A stretch of DNA of 64,000 nucleotides from positions 1 to 64,000 of the forward strand of contig NZ_FNOJ01000013.1 of NCBI RefSeq assembly GCF_900107035.1, read 5' to 3'. The DNA is from Alicyclobacillus hesperidum. Lineage in GTDB: Bacteria; Bacillota; Bacilli; Alicyclobacillales; Alicyclobacillaceae. Below are positions 51,366 through 60,478 of this stretch, piece by piece (the first letter of the stretch is position 1; every line of letters starts with the position of its first letter). Both the position numbers and the translations under genes were made by a program. Below the pieces are notes generated by a model. That model saw only the letters and a list, made by a program, of their open reading frames with translations, did no database searches and was not told where the DNA came from.

Positions 51366-53010
51366 GATTGGCGTTGATCGCGAAGGCAAGCAGATACTTC
51401 GCGACATCTCGTTGACGGTTGGACCGGGAGAATGGATTGTGCTCGCAGGTGCCAATGGCGCGGGTAAATCCACCCTGCTCGACGTGCTGGCCGGGATGAC
51501 GGAGCCAACCAGTGGACAAGTGATCTATGGCGAAATGCCGCAATCAGGCGGTACGGTTCGCGCAAGCTATCTTTATCAATCGCCAGAGACAGGGCTCTTC
51601 GCCGCAACCGCGGTGGAGGAGTTTGCATTTAGCATACAGCGGCGGCGGGGCGAAGTCGAACAATCGTGGGCCGACATCCGCAATGACCATCTAAAACCGC
51701 TCGGACTCGGGCACGTTCAGCCGACGGATGTGCCTTTGCGCTGGAGCACAGGCATGCAACGCAAGTTTGCGTATGCCTTGGCTAAGGCCAGCCATCCGCC
51801 GCTTTTACTGCTCGATGAGCCGACAGCAGGCCTTGACGCAGACGCGCGGCGTGCATTGCTCGACGCACTGGTGCACCACGTCGAAGCCGGCGGGTCTGTC
51901 ATTGCGGCGACACACGATCTCGACGAGATGCTTACCTTTGCAACGCGCGTGATCGTGCTCGCCAGTGGAAGTATCCAGTTTGACGGACAGGGGCGCGATC
52001 TGGCTCGCCACCCGGAGCTGCTGCTGGAAGCTGGTATCGGTCTGCCCCCGATGCTGCGCGTGGCGGCCCACCTACACGCGGCAGGCCTCATCGCGGACAT
52101 GGGGCTGTACGATGCCGACGAGATGGCAACAGCCGTGTGCCAAGTTGGCAAAAATGCCGAAGCCGCATGCTCAAGTATAAGGGCACGCGGGTTGGAGGCT
52201 TCGGGCATAGGATCTGAACGGCAAGAACCTGTTTGCCTGCCTGCGAATGTTACAACGGAAAAAAGTGATCTCGGGCATCCGATGAGTCGATGGCTGGCGT
52301 TGACTGCGATGACAGTGGCCATCGCACTTGTTCATACGCTTCTCGGGGACGCCATAGCGGTTGTAGCTACAGCTATCATGCTGGTTATGCTCCGAGCATC
52401 TTGGCGCATGACGCTACGGCTGAGTAGAGTTTGGGTAACCTTTGCGCTCCTCGCAAGCGCCATCGCCGGGATTGAACTTGGGCCGCCATTTCATGTGCAA
52501 TGGGCGTTTCACTTCGTTGCGTTTTTGCGCACACTGCGCTACGTCGTACCCTATTGGTGCTTTCTTCAACTCGGACAATTGTTTGTCAGCGATCTCACGC
52601 CTTTGGCGTTTGGCGCAGCCATTCACGATATCCCAAGGCGCCTTGGTTTACCTGCTCATTGGTGCCGCGTGTGCGGCTGGACGGCAACCTTAGTCTGTCG
52701 CTTCATTCCAGCCATCGAGCAGATGTACCGCTTGCAACTCCGAGCCTATCAAGCTCGCACGCTCACTTGGGACAAACGGAATATTCGTCGTCTGGAGTTC
52801 GCCGGGCTGCAAGTTGCCAATGTGCTAGCACCGTTTCTGATTCGTTTACTGCGCGTTGGCGAAACCACCGCAGACGCGATGGCGGCGCGAAGTGTATTTC
52901 ATATCGGGTTCCCTGCCGACAGTTACCGGCCTTCCCGCATGGATAGACGAGATGCCTTGACGCTGATTACAGGGCTTGCCTTGGCTAGCGCAATTGTTCT
53001 TGGCCGATAG
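51346..53010 (+). CDS. ECF ATPase-transmembrane fusion (EcfA2-EcfT)
   Basis: A 554-residue fusion. Residues about 1-245 are an ATPase (Walker A GANGAGKST, degenerate signature RWSTGMQRKFA, Walker B LLLLDEPTAGLD). A linker of about 60 residues (250-310) follows. The second half is an EcfT transmembrane subunit with five hydrophobic segments and the coupling motifs LQLRAYQAR and ADAMAARSV (corresponding to the usual Ala-Arg-Gly signature, with Ser for Gly). EcfA2 and EcfT are normally separate. Together with EcfA1 and BioY it gives a complete biotin importer in three polypeptides. Confidence 0.88.
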   Translation: MYLHAAKIGVDREGKQILRDISLTVGPGEWIVLAGANGAGKSTLLDVLAGMTEPTSGQVIYGEMPQSGGTVRASYLYQSPETGLFAATAVEEFAFSIQRRRGEVEQSWADIRNDHLKPLGLGHVQPTDVPLRWSTGMQRKFAYALAKASHPPLLLLDEPTAGLDADARRALLDALVHHVEAGGSVIAATHDLDEMLTFATRVIVLASGSIQFDGQGRDLARHPELLLEAGIGLPPMLRVAAHLHAAGLIADMGLYDADEMATAVCQVGKNAEAACSSIRARGLEASGIGSERQEPVCLPANVTTEKSDLGHPMSRWLALTAMTVAIALVHTLLGDAIAVVATAIMLVMLRASWRMTLRLSRVWVTFALLASAIAGIELGPPFHVQWAFHFVAFLRTLRYVVPYWCFLQLGQLFVSDLTPLAFGAAIHDIPRRLGLPAHWCRVCGWTATLVCRFIPAIEQMYRLQLRAYQARTLTWDKRNIRRLEFAGLQVANVLAPFLIRLLRVGETTADAMAARSVFHIGFPADSYRPSRMDRRDALTLITGLALASAIVLGR

Positions 53011-53077
53011 GGGGCATCGTGTAACGGGAATGAAGGCAAAGAGGGTTGGACAACTGCCTAGAATAATGGCGCAGGTG

Positions 53078-53124
53078 CGATATTAAAAGGCTGGGCGAGG
53101 CCCAGCCTTTTAATATCGTTTTTT
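53078..53124. terminator. Bidirectional terminator
   Basis: A perfect 19-bp stem (53078-53096 with 53100-53118) with a 3-nt loop is followed by a T run on the plus strand. It separates the convergent ECF genes and ptsI. Confidence 0.93.
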
Positions 53125-53130
53125 CGGCAA

Positions 53131-54852
53131 TCACGCCCAGGTTTGCACTTTTTTCAACACGTCTTCCTGACTATCGAGCTGCAAGACCTCAGCGGCCAAC
53201 GTCTGCGCCTCATCCATACGCAAGCCCCGGATCCGTTCACGGACTTTAAGAATGGAACCGGCGCTCATGCTGAACTCATCGAGGCCAAGGCCCAAAAGCA
53301 CAGGTACGGCGCTCAATTCTCCGGCCAGCTCGCCGCACATGCCAACCCACTTGCCATGCCGATGTGCCCCGTCGATAACCATCTTGATCAGCCGTAAAAC
53401 ACTTGGATGCAGAGGCTGATACAGATGAGAAATACGTTCGTTCATGCGATCGCAAGCCATCGTATACTGAACGAGATCGTTCGTGCCAATCGAGAAAAAG
53501 TCGACTTCTTTGGCAAGCAAATCCGCCGCGACAGCCGCCGCAGGAATCTCAATCATGATCCCAATCTCGATATTCTCGTCGAAAGGTGTGCCCGCCGCTC
53601 GCAACTCGGCTTTCACTGCTTCAACGCGCGCCTTTGCCTGCCGAATCTCTGTAACGGTCGAGATCATCGGGAACATGATGCGCAACTTGCCATAATGCGA
53701 AGCCCGCAAGATGGCCCGCAATTGCGTATTAAACAGCTCTGTGCGGTCCAAGCACACGCGGATTGCGCGGTAGCCAAGGAATGGATTTGCCTCCTTTGGC
53801 AGATCGAGGTACGGTATCTCTTTGTCCCCGCCGACATCGAGCGTGCGTACAATGACAGGCTTGCCGCCCATCCGTTCGGCAACTTCGCGATACGCCGCAA
53901 ATTGCTCTTCCTCGGAAGGCGCGTCCTGGCGATTCATATACAGGAATTCGGAGCGGAACAAGCCAACGCCCTCGCCCCCATTGGCAAGCACTGCCGCAAC
54001 GTCCGCCGGGGTCCCAATGTTGCCAGCCAACTCGACGCGGCGGCCATCAAGAGTCTGCGATGGCTCGTCCTTCAGTGCCAACAGACGGGCTTTCGCTTCC
54101 GCTTCCCCCGCCGCGCGGCTGCTGAACGAAGCCTGCTCTTCCGGATCTGGGTCGACAACGACCAGCCCCGCCGCACCATCGACGGCGATGAGCTGCCCCG
54201 CCTGCACATTGGCTGTGATCTCGCCCAACCCCACTACAGCGGGGATACCAAGCGATCTCGCCATAATCGCAGAATGCGATGTCCGCCCGCCAATGTCCGT
54301 GACAAACGCGCGCACCAGCGACGCATCGAGCTGAATCGTGTCCGATGGCGCCAAATCGTTGGCAACCAGCACAACCGGCTCTTGAATATCGGCCAACGAA
54401 CTTTGCGAACTGCCTTGTAACTTCGCCAGTAAGCGCTGGCTGACGTCCTTGATGTCGGCCGCGCGCTGGCGCATATATTCGTTGTCCATTTGTTCAAACA
54501 GCGCAATCAACTGCTTGGCAACTTGATTGAGTGCAAATTCGGCGTTAACCTCTTCCCCTTCGATCATGCCGCGGATGGCACCTGCAAACTCAGGATCCTC
54601 AAGGATCTGAATGTGCGCCGTAAAAATCTGCGCATGCTCGGCGCCGAGTTTCACATCGGCCGTTTCGCGCAACGACTCGAGTTCACCTTTGGCAGCCCGC
54701 AAAGCGACTTCCAAGCGTTCAATCTCTGGGCCGATAGGGACGCCCCGCCGCTCCTCAACTGCCTGTGCCGAAGTCGAGAGAACAAAGGCAGGCGCAATGG
54801 CGACGCCGTCCGACGCGGCAATACCGGTAAAACGCGTTCCCACGTCTGACAC
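53131..54852 (-). CDS. ptsI: Phosphotransferase system enzyme I
   Basis: The 573-residue enzyme takes phosphate from phosphoenolpyruvate and hands it to HPr. The active His is H193 in GGRTSHSAIMARSLGIPAVVG. The PEP-binding barrel has GEGVGLFRSEFLYM, GNIGTPADV, FFSIGTNDLVQYTMA and GMCGELAG. It starts at GTG 54852, 5 bp after ptsH, and closes the mtl operon. Its presence in an operon for one sugar suggests the general proteins are tied to mannitol use. Confidence 0.97.
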   Translation of the reverse strand: MSDVGTRFTGIAASDGVAIAPAFVLSTSAQAVEERRGVPIGPEIERLEVALRAAKGELESLRETADVKLGAEHAQIFTAHIQILEDPEFAGAIRGMIEGEEVNAEFALNQVAKQLIALFEQMDNEYMRQRAADIKDVSQRLLAKLQGSSQSSLADIQEPVVLVANDLAPSDTIQLDASLVRAFVTDIGGRTSHSAIMARSLGIPAVVGLGEITANVQAGQLIAVDGAAGLVVVDPDPEEQASFSSRAAGEAEAKARLLALKDEPSQTLDGRRVELAGNIGTPADVAAVLANGGEGVGLFRSEFLYMNRQDAPSEEEQFAAYREVAERMGGKPVIVRTLDVGGDKEIPYLDLPKEANPFLGYRAIRVCLDRTELFNTQLRAILRASHYGKLRIMFPMISTVTEIRQAKARVEAVKAELRAAGTPFDENIEIGIMIEIPAAAVAADLLAKEVDFFSIGTNDLVQYTMACDRMNERISHLYQPLHPSVLRLIKMVIDGAHRHGKWVGMCGELAGELSAVPVLLGLGLDEFSMSAGSILKVRERIRGLRMDEAQTLAAEVLQLDSQEDVLKKVQTWA

Positions 54853-54857
54853 CCGCC

Positions 54858-55118
54858 TTATTCGCCAAAGCCGCTGGCAACCAAGTTGACCAGCGCTTCG
54901 ACAGCCTGTTCGGCGTCGGACCCTTCAGCGATGATCTTGATGGTCGTCCCCTGGCTGATAGCGAGCGTGAGCAACCCTAAAATGCTCTTTGCATTGACGC
55001 GCTTGCCCTTCGCTTCGACAAAGATCTCAGATGCGAACTTGTTCGCTTCCGCGACAAACAACGACGCGGGCCGCGCGTGCAACCCTGACGGATTTTTCAG
55101 TTCAACTTGCCGTTCCAT
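54858..55118 (-). CDS. ptsH: Phosphocarrier protein HPr
   Basis: The 86-residue carrier moves phosphate from enzyme I to EIIA. The active His is in NPSGLHARPASLFV, and the regulatory Ser is in NAKSILGLLTLA, the site of HPr kinase. It starts at ATG 55118 with AAGGAGG 8 bp upstream; the preceding mtlD stop lies inside the gene (55102), so the two genes overlap by 17 bp. Its Ser site implies CcpA/HPr(Ser-P) control. Confidence 0.97.
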   Translation of the reverse strand: MERQVELKNPSGLHARPASLFVAEANKFASEIFVEAKGKRVNAKSILGLLTLAISQGTTIKIIAEGSDAEQAVEALVNLVASGFGE

Positions 55119-56277
55119 TCCAGATGCCTCCTTGAATTCGTTCATATTCCCTAACTATTGAGGCTACCACAGTTTCATCGGTGCAGCCAGCAATTTGCGC
55201 GATGGCCTGACTGACCCCATGCTCCTGAATCATTTGCTGAACCTTCTGCGCCGATTCATCTTGCTCGTTGTCGTAGCTGAGCGCAAATGCGATCGCGCTC
55301 GTGAGCGCTGGCGCCTTCCGCCCAGCCGCCATCGTCAATCGCAGTGGCCCAAATAACCGGTCCGAAGCCGCAAGTTTACGCAACGGATCGCGCCCGACGC
55401 GATCGACGTGATCGACCACATGTGGATTCAGGAAACGCGTGCGCACCGTATTGGCATACTGACGCAAGCCTGAAAGCGTCAAATCGGGGTAGGCGCTCGT
55501 CAGTCCCTGTGCCGCCTCCTCCTGAACGTCCGCAACCAGTTGCGCAATGGCTGGATCTTGCATCGCCTCTCGCACGGTCTGGTGTCCACGGCGATAGCCT
55601 GCATAGGCCGCCGCGGCGTGAGCGCCGTTGACCAAATACAACTTGCGCTCTAAGTATGGTCCCAAATCGCGAACAAACGTTGCCCCTGACAGTGCCAACT
55701 CGCCGCGCACCGCCGGCTGCTCGATGTCCCACTCGAAATAGCGCTCGACGACAGCATCGAGTGGCTCAACTGCATAACCATCGCGATTGGGCGCGATGCG
55801 ATCAACCGCCGCATCAGGGAAGCCGACGTGTCCGTCCAACCACGTCCGAACTTCATGATCGACGCGCTCGTAGACGAGATCGCGCAACGTCGATGTCGCT
55901 CGAATCGCGTTTTCACATGCGATCACGTTGAGCATCGGCTCAGGATTGCGCTGCATCCGACGCTGTAATCCGTCGGCGAGCACGTCAGCTACATGCACCA
56001 AGTTGCCCAGGCCGACAGCGGTGGTGACCAGATCAGCGTCCACCAGTTCTTCCCGACACGCTTGTGAGCCGAGCAAAACGGCACGTACACCCGCAACTTC
56101 CTTTGTTTCAATCTCTGTATCTAATGTGATCACGCGATACGATCCCGCAGCCGCCAACTGTTCTACCAGCGACGGAACGACGTCCGCGAAGACCACGTGG
56201 TATCCATTGTCACACAACACCATGCCGATGAATCCTCGGCCTATATTGCCTGCACCAAAATGCAATGCCTTTTTCAT
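55102..56277 (-). CDS. mtlD: Mannitol-1-phosphate 5-dehydrogenase
   Basis: The 391-residue enzyme oxidises mannitol 1-phosphate to fructose 6-phosphate with NAD+. The Rossmann start is ALHFGAGNIGRGFIGMVL. The long-chain polyol dehydrogenase signature is ERKLYLVNGAHAAAAYAGY, whose Lys (about residue 215) is catalytic, with NVIACENAIRATSTL before it. It starts at ATG 56277, overlapping the mtlF stop by 4 bp. Confidence 0.96.
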   Translation of the reverse strand: MKKALHFGAGNIGRGFIGMVLCDNGYHVVFADVVPSLVEQLAAAGSYRVITLDTEIETKEVAGVRAVLLGSQACREELVDADLVTTAVGLGNLVHVADVLADGLQRRMQRNPEPMLNVIACENAIRATSTLRDLVYERVDHEVRTWLDGHVGFPDAAVDRIAPNRDGYAVEPLDAVVERYFEWDIEQPAVRGELALSGATFVRDLGPYLERKLYLVNGAHAAAAYAGYRRGHQTVREAMQDPAIAQLVADVQEEAAQGLTSAYPDLTLSGLRQYANTVRTRFLNPHVVDHVDRVGRDPLRKLAASDRLFGPLRLTMAAGRKAPALTSAIAFALSYDNEQDESAQKVQQMIQEHGVSQAIAQIAGCTDETVVASIVREYERIQGGIWNGTAS

Positions 56278-56705
56278 AACGTACCACCAAGCACGGCCAT
56301 CACGTCTTCGACTGTCTGCGCCCGTACCAACTTTTCGACGTTTTCCTCTTCCATACAAACAGTCGCAATTTGCGACAACACTTCCATATGTTCTTCGCCG
56401 CGGCCAGCAATACCGATGACCAGCTTGGCAACATTCCCGCCGCCAAAATCGACACCATCGGGATATTGAGCTACGACGATACCAGACTGTTGAATATACT
56501 GAACGTATTCAGGCATGCTGTGTGGAATTGCCACCTGGTTGCCAATGTACGTCGTCATCGACTGCTCGCGCAGAAGCATGCCTTCCACATATGGCGCTGC
56601 AACATAACCGTTCTCCACCAACTTGTTGCCAACCCGCGCGATGGCGTCCTCTTTACTTTCAGACGGAACATTGAGCAATACATTCGAAACTTGAAGGACT
56701 TGCAT
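56274..56705 (-). CDS. mtlF: Mannitol PTS EIIA component
   Basis: The 143-residue phosphocarrier domain passes phosphate to the EIIB domain of MtlA. The active His is in VAIPHSMPEYV. Other family motifs are GNKLVENGYVAAPYVEGMLLRE and KLVIGIAGRGEEHMEVLSQIA. ATG 56705 is preferred over GTG 56717 because AGGAG sits too close to the latter. It lies between mtlR and mtlD. Confidence 0.95.
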   Translation of the reverse strand: MQVLQVSNVLLNVPSESKEDAIARVGNKLVENGYVAAPYVEGMLLREQSMTTYIGNQVAIPHSMPEYVQYIQQSGIVVAQYPDGVDFGGGNVAKLVIGIAGRGEEHMEVLSQIATVCMEEENVEKLVRAQTVEDVMAVLGGTL

Positions 56706-56713
56706 GTATCTGT

Positions 56714-58750
56714 TCACTCCTCATGGTTGTACATCGACGTCAACATTTCTCTTTGCAAGCCGTCGATGTCGAAAGTTCGCAGCGCGTCGACGAGGTCGTC
56801 GTCCGTAACCAACGCTGCGCTCAATCTCCCCAGCAGTTCTATCACTTCTAACTCTTCGTCTATCTTTGCCAACAGGACAAGCACAGTATCAACCTGCTCT
56901 TTCTGCACACCCACCCCCTTGACGGCAATCGCCTGCCTTAACCGATACACAGCAATATGACAATCTGTCAGTGCGTTTGAGCGAGCGTGCAAGACGGCGA
57001 GTCCCTTACCGGGCAAGACAATGCTCCCCAAGCGCTCGCGTTGCAAAATGGCCTGTTTGACGCCAGCGGCATCGACTGCATGGCCGACTTGCACGGCATC
57101 CTGGGCTGCTTGTTCAATGACGTCCGCGAGTTTGCCACCTGTTATCTCGCGCAAGAGGATTTGACTGCAAATTCGCTCGGCCACGGAAAGCGCGCGATGC
57201 AACTGCCGTGCGTCCAACTCACTCGCCTCGGTCCGGCGCGGACCGTCCGTCGCGCGTTCAAGACGCGAAATCAACTGCTCGATTTGCTTGACATCGGTTG
57301 GCGGCAGAAACGGAGAGACGACCACGACGGGCAAATCCACGCCCTCGATAGCTGTCGTCGCAACGACGAAGTCACACCCCGTCTCCTGCAGTGAATGTAG
57401 CGATTCGATACCGACAACCAGGACATTCGGGAACTCCTTTTTCAAACGACTGGCAAGCAACTGCGCCGAACTGATGCCATTGGGACAGACAATGCGCACG
57501 TGCCACACGCGCTCGGCCAATTGACGTTCGTACGCCGCAGCCAAATGCATGGTTAAATAACCAATTTCCTCATCCGGCGCGACGACGCCGTAGCGGCCAA
57601 GCACCGCCCCACAGGCTCCCCTTACCGCCTCGAAAAACCCAGGGTATTGGCGCTTGACCTCGGACAACAGCGGATTGCGAATACCAAGTCCCGACGTCAT
57701 GCGCTGAATGGCAGGCTCGAGATGTTGCGCAACACCGGCGAGAAGTTCGCGATCTCCGCTCAGTGAAATCTGCAATTTCGCTTCCAATTCACGCGTCAAC
57801 TGATACGCCAGATCCATAGCCGTCAAGTTCATCGGCAGAAGCCGGACATCTTCAGCGATCCGCACCTTGGCACCACGCAAATGCTTCGCCAAGTAGTATA
57901 CCTCGGCCGATTCCGGTGGCAGTTGCGGCAATACGCGGCGCAAAATGGCTCGACAGACGACCTCGTCTTGCGATTCATCTACATTCTCGCCAGGCTGCTC
58001 CGACAAAGCGCCTCCTTGCTCGATGCGTGCGCATGCAAGCAACACGTGCAACAAGAAACTGTAAAACGCCGCTTCATCGAGCGGCGGCGAAACAACTCGT
58101 AGTTCTTCCTGCAGCGCCGACTCCACATCGGCCAGCCGTTCCGGTGTAAACCAACGTTCAAGCCAAGGATAAAACGGATGTCGCATGCGTTTTGACGCAT
58201 CCGCATGCATGAGCTTCATCAAATCAATGGGTGAGATTTGTGCGTGCACGAGTTCGGCGAGTGCTTCCCGACGGCGCTCTTCGTCCCCTGTCACCTCAAC
58301 GCCATAGCCTTGGCGGCGGATCATGTGCAGTCCGCGATCGCGCAACCATGCAGCAACATCGTTTAGCTGATGGCTGAGGCTCGCTGGCGTTACCCGCAAT
58401 TGCTTGCCCAGATAAGCGAGCTTCATCGGCCCTTCTTCCATGAGTAAATCGAGGGCGACAAAGACTTCGCGGCTTTTGGGCGTGATCGCAAGCGCAATCG
58501 GTAGTTCCCCAACCGCCGCACGCATGCGCTCCATTCCCCCAGTTGCTCCGGTCAATGCAATTTTGCCGTCCGCAGTTTCGAGGTGCAGCCCAAACGTGTC
58601 AATCCAACTTTGGATGGCTTGGAGGTCGCGATGCACGGTGCGCCGACTCACGTCGAGTCGGCGCGCCAGTCCATCTACATCCATGCCTTGTTCGCTGTCA
58701 AGGATCAGATAGAGTATGTGTTTTTGTCGGTCCGTCAGTGTGCTGGCCAT
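56714..58750 (-). CDS. mtlR: Mannitol operon activator MtlR
   Basis: The 678-residue multidomain activator has two HTH domains (LTDRQKHILYLILDSEQGMDVDGLARRLDVSRRTVHRDL and a second mga/PRD-type HTH, residues about 85-150). Two PRD domains follow with conserved His in LLHVLLACARIEQ and LTMHLAAAYER. An EIIB-like domain (IVCPNGISSAQLL, with Cys) and an EIIA-like C-terminal domain with LHARSNAL complete it. Phosphorylation by HPr and EIIA at these sites tunes activity. It lies between mtlA and mtlF, as in Geobacillus stearothermophilus. GAGGT precedes ATG 58750. Confidence 0.93.
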   Translation of the reverse strand: MASTLTDRQKHILYLILDSEQGMDVDGLARRLDVSRRTVHRDLQAIQSWIDTFGLHLETADGKIALTGATGGMERMRAAVGELPIALAITPKSREVFVALDLLMEEGPMKLAYLGKQLRVTPASLSHQLNDVAAWLRDRGLHMIRRQGYGVEVTGDEERRREALAELVHAQISPIDLMKLMHADASKRMRHPFYPWLERWFTPERLADVESALQEELRVVSPPLDEAAFYSFLLHVLLACARIEQGGALSEQPGENVDESQDEVVCRAILRRVLPQLPPESAEVYYLAKHLRGAKVRIAEDVRLLPMNLTAMDLAYQLTRELEAKLQISLSGDRELLAGVAQHLEPAIQRMTSGLGIRNPLLSEVKRQYPGFFEAVRGACGAVLGRYGVVAPDEEIGYLTMHLAAAYERQLAERVWHVRIVCPNGISSAQLLASRLKKEFPNVLVVGIESLHSLQETGCDFVVATTAIEGVDLPVVVVSPFLPPTDVKQIEQLISRLERATDGPRRTEASELDARQLHRALSVAERICSQILLREITGGKLADVIEQAAQDAVQVGHAVDAAGVKQAILQRERLGSIVLPGKGLAVLHARSNALTDCHIAVYRLRQAIAVKGVGVQKEQVDTVLVLLAKIDEELEVIELLGRLSAALVTDDDLVDALRTFDIDGLQREMLTSMYNHEE

Positions 58751-58762
58751 TAGCACCTCGCA

Positions 58763-60235
58763 TCACTTCTTGAGTTGGTCAAGTTCGGTTACAAACGCAT
58801 CGTACGTATTCTTGTCTAAAAAGTTGTTCACGATGTAGATCTTCGCGTTCGGCGCCACTTGGCTGGCCCGCGTCGCGAGACTGCTTTGCGTAAAGACCAC
58901 GTTCGCGTCGACAGGAAGCTGGTTGACTGGCACGTGATCGACCGGAATGTCGTAACCGGCTTCCTTGAGTCGCTTCTTGAGGATGGAAGCACCCATCGCA
59001 CTCGAACCCATACCGGCTTCGCAGGCAAAAATAACCCGGCTCGGAATGCCTGTGAGCGTTGTTGACGCGCCAACTGGAGCTGCGGTTGCCACCGTCTGGG
59101 TCGCAGTTGCGGCCTGTCCTTTGCTTTGCGACTTCATGTCGCGAACGATGTCTTGGGCCATCGCCAAAGCGTCATCGCTGAACTCGTCCTGCGAGCGGCT
59201 GAGGAAAAACGACGCGACGATAAGCGAAATCGCGGCACCGACGAAAATGCCTGCAAGCACTGGGAAATAGCCGCCTTTTGGCGTCATTGCAATTTCGGCC
59301 AAAATGCTGCCTGGCGATGGGGTTGCAACCAGACCAGCGTGCAACAACATGAATGTCGCATCTGCACCCATCCCACCAAGAATGACCGCCAGAACGAGTA
59401 CCGGCTTCATCAGGATGTACGGGAAGTACACTTCGTGAATGCCGCCAAAGAACTGAATCAAAATGGCGCCAGGTGCAGATTGCTTAATGGTGCCTTTGCC
59501 GAAAATCCAGTACGCAAGCAGAACGCCAAGTCCCGGGCCTGGATCTGTTTCGAGCAGGAAGAAGATCGACTTACCCGTTTCTTTCGCCTGTTGCACACCA
59601 ATCGGCTCAAGAATGCCGTGATTAATGGCGTTGTTCAGAAAGAGAACCTTGCCGGGCTCAATAAAGAGCGCAATCAACGGCAATAGGTGAATATGCGTAA
59701 TCCAAAGTGCGGCAGCCCCCAACGCGGTCGAGACAGCATCCATAACCGGCTGTACGACCAAAAAGCCAAGAATGGCGAGACCGCCACCGATAATACCAGC
59801 GGAGAACGTGTTGACCAACATCTCAAAGCCAGCTTTGATCCGATCTCCGAGCATACGGTCAAACTGCTTAATCAAATAGCCACCAAGCGGCCCCATGATC
59901 ATAGCACCGATAAACATCGGTTGCGTGGCGCCGACCGCCACGCCCGCCGTCGCAATGGCACCGACGACCGCGCCGCGGTTGCCATGCACGAGGCGACCAC
60001 CCGTAAAGCCAATTAAAACTGGAATCAGGAACGATACAAACGGAGATACGAGTTCATCAAGCTTCGCGTTTGGCGTCCATCCGGTAGGAATAAAAAATGC
60101 CGTGATCAAGCCCCATGCAATAAACGCCGGAATGTTTGGCATGACCATGCCGGCGAGAAAGCCGCCAAACTTCTGCATGCCCGCACGGGCCTTGCCAGCT
60201 TGAGCGACGTTCTGAACCACTGCCTGACTTGCCAT
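58763..60235 (-). CDS. mtlA: Mannitol PTS EIICB permease
   Basis: The 490-residue permease imports and phosphorylates mannitol. The EIIC part has GGFLAGMVMPNIPAFIAWGLIT, NNAINHGILEPIG and the signature FFGGIHEVYFPYI. A linker near residues 365-390 joins the EIIB domain, whose active Cys lies in FACEAGMGSSAMGAS. The EIIA part is separate (mtlF). AAAGGAGG precedes ATG 60235, and the open frame upstream is not coding. It is the first gene of mtlA-mtlR-mtlF-mtlD-ptsH-ptsI. Confidence 0.96.
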   Translation of the reverse strand: MASQAVVQNVAQAGKARAGMQKFGGFLAGMVMPNIPAFIAWGLITAFFIPTGWTPNAKLDELVSPFVSFLIPVLIGFTGGRLVHGNRGAVVGAIATAGVAVGATQPMFIGAMIMGPLGGYLIKQFDRMLGDRIKAGFEMLVNTFSAGIIGGGLAILGFLVVQPVMDAVSTALGAAALWITHIHLLPLIALFIEPGKVLFLNNAINHGILEPIGVQQAKETGKSIFFLLETDPGPGLGVLLAYWIFGKGTIKQSAPGAILIQFFGGIHEVYFPYILMKPVLVLAVILGGMGADATFMLLHAGLVATPSPGSILAEIAMTPKGGYFPVLAGIFVGAAISLIVASFFLSRSQDEFSDDALAMAQDIVRDMKSQSKGQAATATQTVATAAPVGASTTLTGIPSRVIFACEAGMGSSAMGASILKKRLKEAGYDIPVDHVPVNQLPVDANVVFTQSSLATRASQVAPNAKIYIVNNFLDKNTYDAFVTELDQLKK

Positions 60236-60253
60236 GTGTGACCCTCCTTTAGC

Positions 60254-60267
60254 TGAAATCGCTTTCC
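60254..60267 (-). promoter_or_regulatory. cre site of the mtl operon
   Basis: On the minus strand GGAAAGCGATTTCA matches 13 of 14 positions of the CcpA cre consensus. It lies at about the predicted transcription start, where CcpA-HPr(Ser-P) would block initiation. Confidence 0.8.
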
Positions 60268-60274
60268 GGTTAGA

Positions 60275-60303
60275 ACTATACGAGCCTCTGAGCGCGCGGG
60301 CAA
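60275..60303 (-). promoter_or_regulatory. Promoter of the mtl operon
   Basis: TTGCCC (60303-60298), a 17-bp spacer and TATAGT (60280-60275). The weak -35 suits an activator-dependent promoter (MtlR). Confidence 0.65.
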
Positions 60304-60450
60304 TCAAAAGAAATTCAATGATGACACGCCGCTCTGTGACAAATGTTAATATCGCCTTTGTTTCGGGGAAGTTTCGAAGCAGGCCATGCAGAAATTTGTC
60401 GAAACGCGCCGACTTCATTTATCCATATCCATGGGCTTGTCCACGTTCCA

Positions 60451-60474
60451 AAGGCCACACAAAAGTGTGGCCTT
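60451..60474 (-). terminator. Terminator of the third small peptide gene
   Basis: A perfect 10-bp stem (60451-60460 with 60465-60474) with a 4-nt loop lies 5 bp after the stop. The T tract is short. Confidence 0.8.
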
Positions 60475-60478
60475 CCCC

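Noticed and set aside
53407..54420. A 337-codon open frame opposite ptsI
   Set aside because: Arg/Cys/His-rich shadow of ptsI, which is unmistakable on the minus strand.
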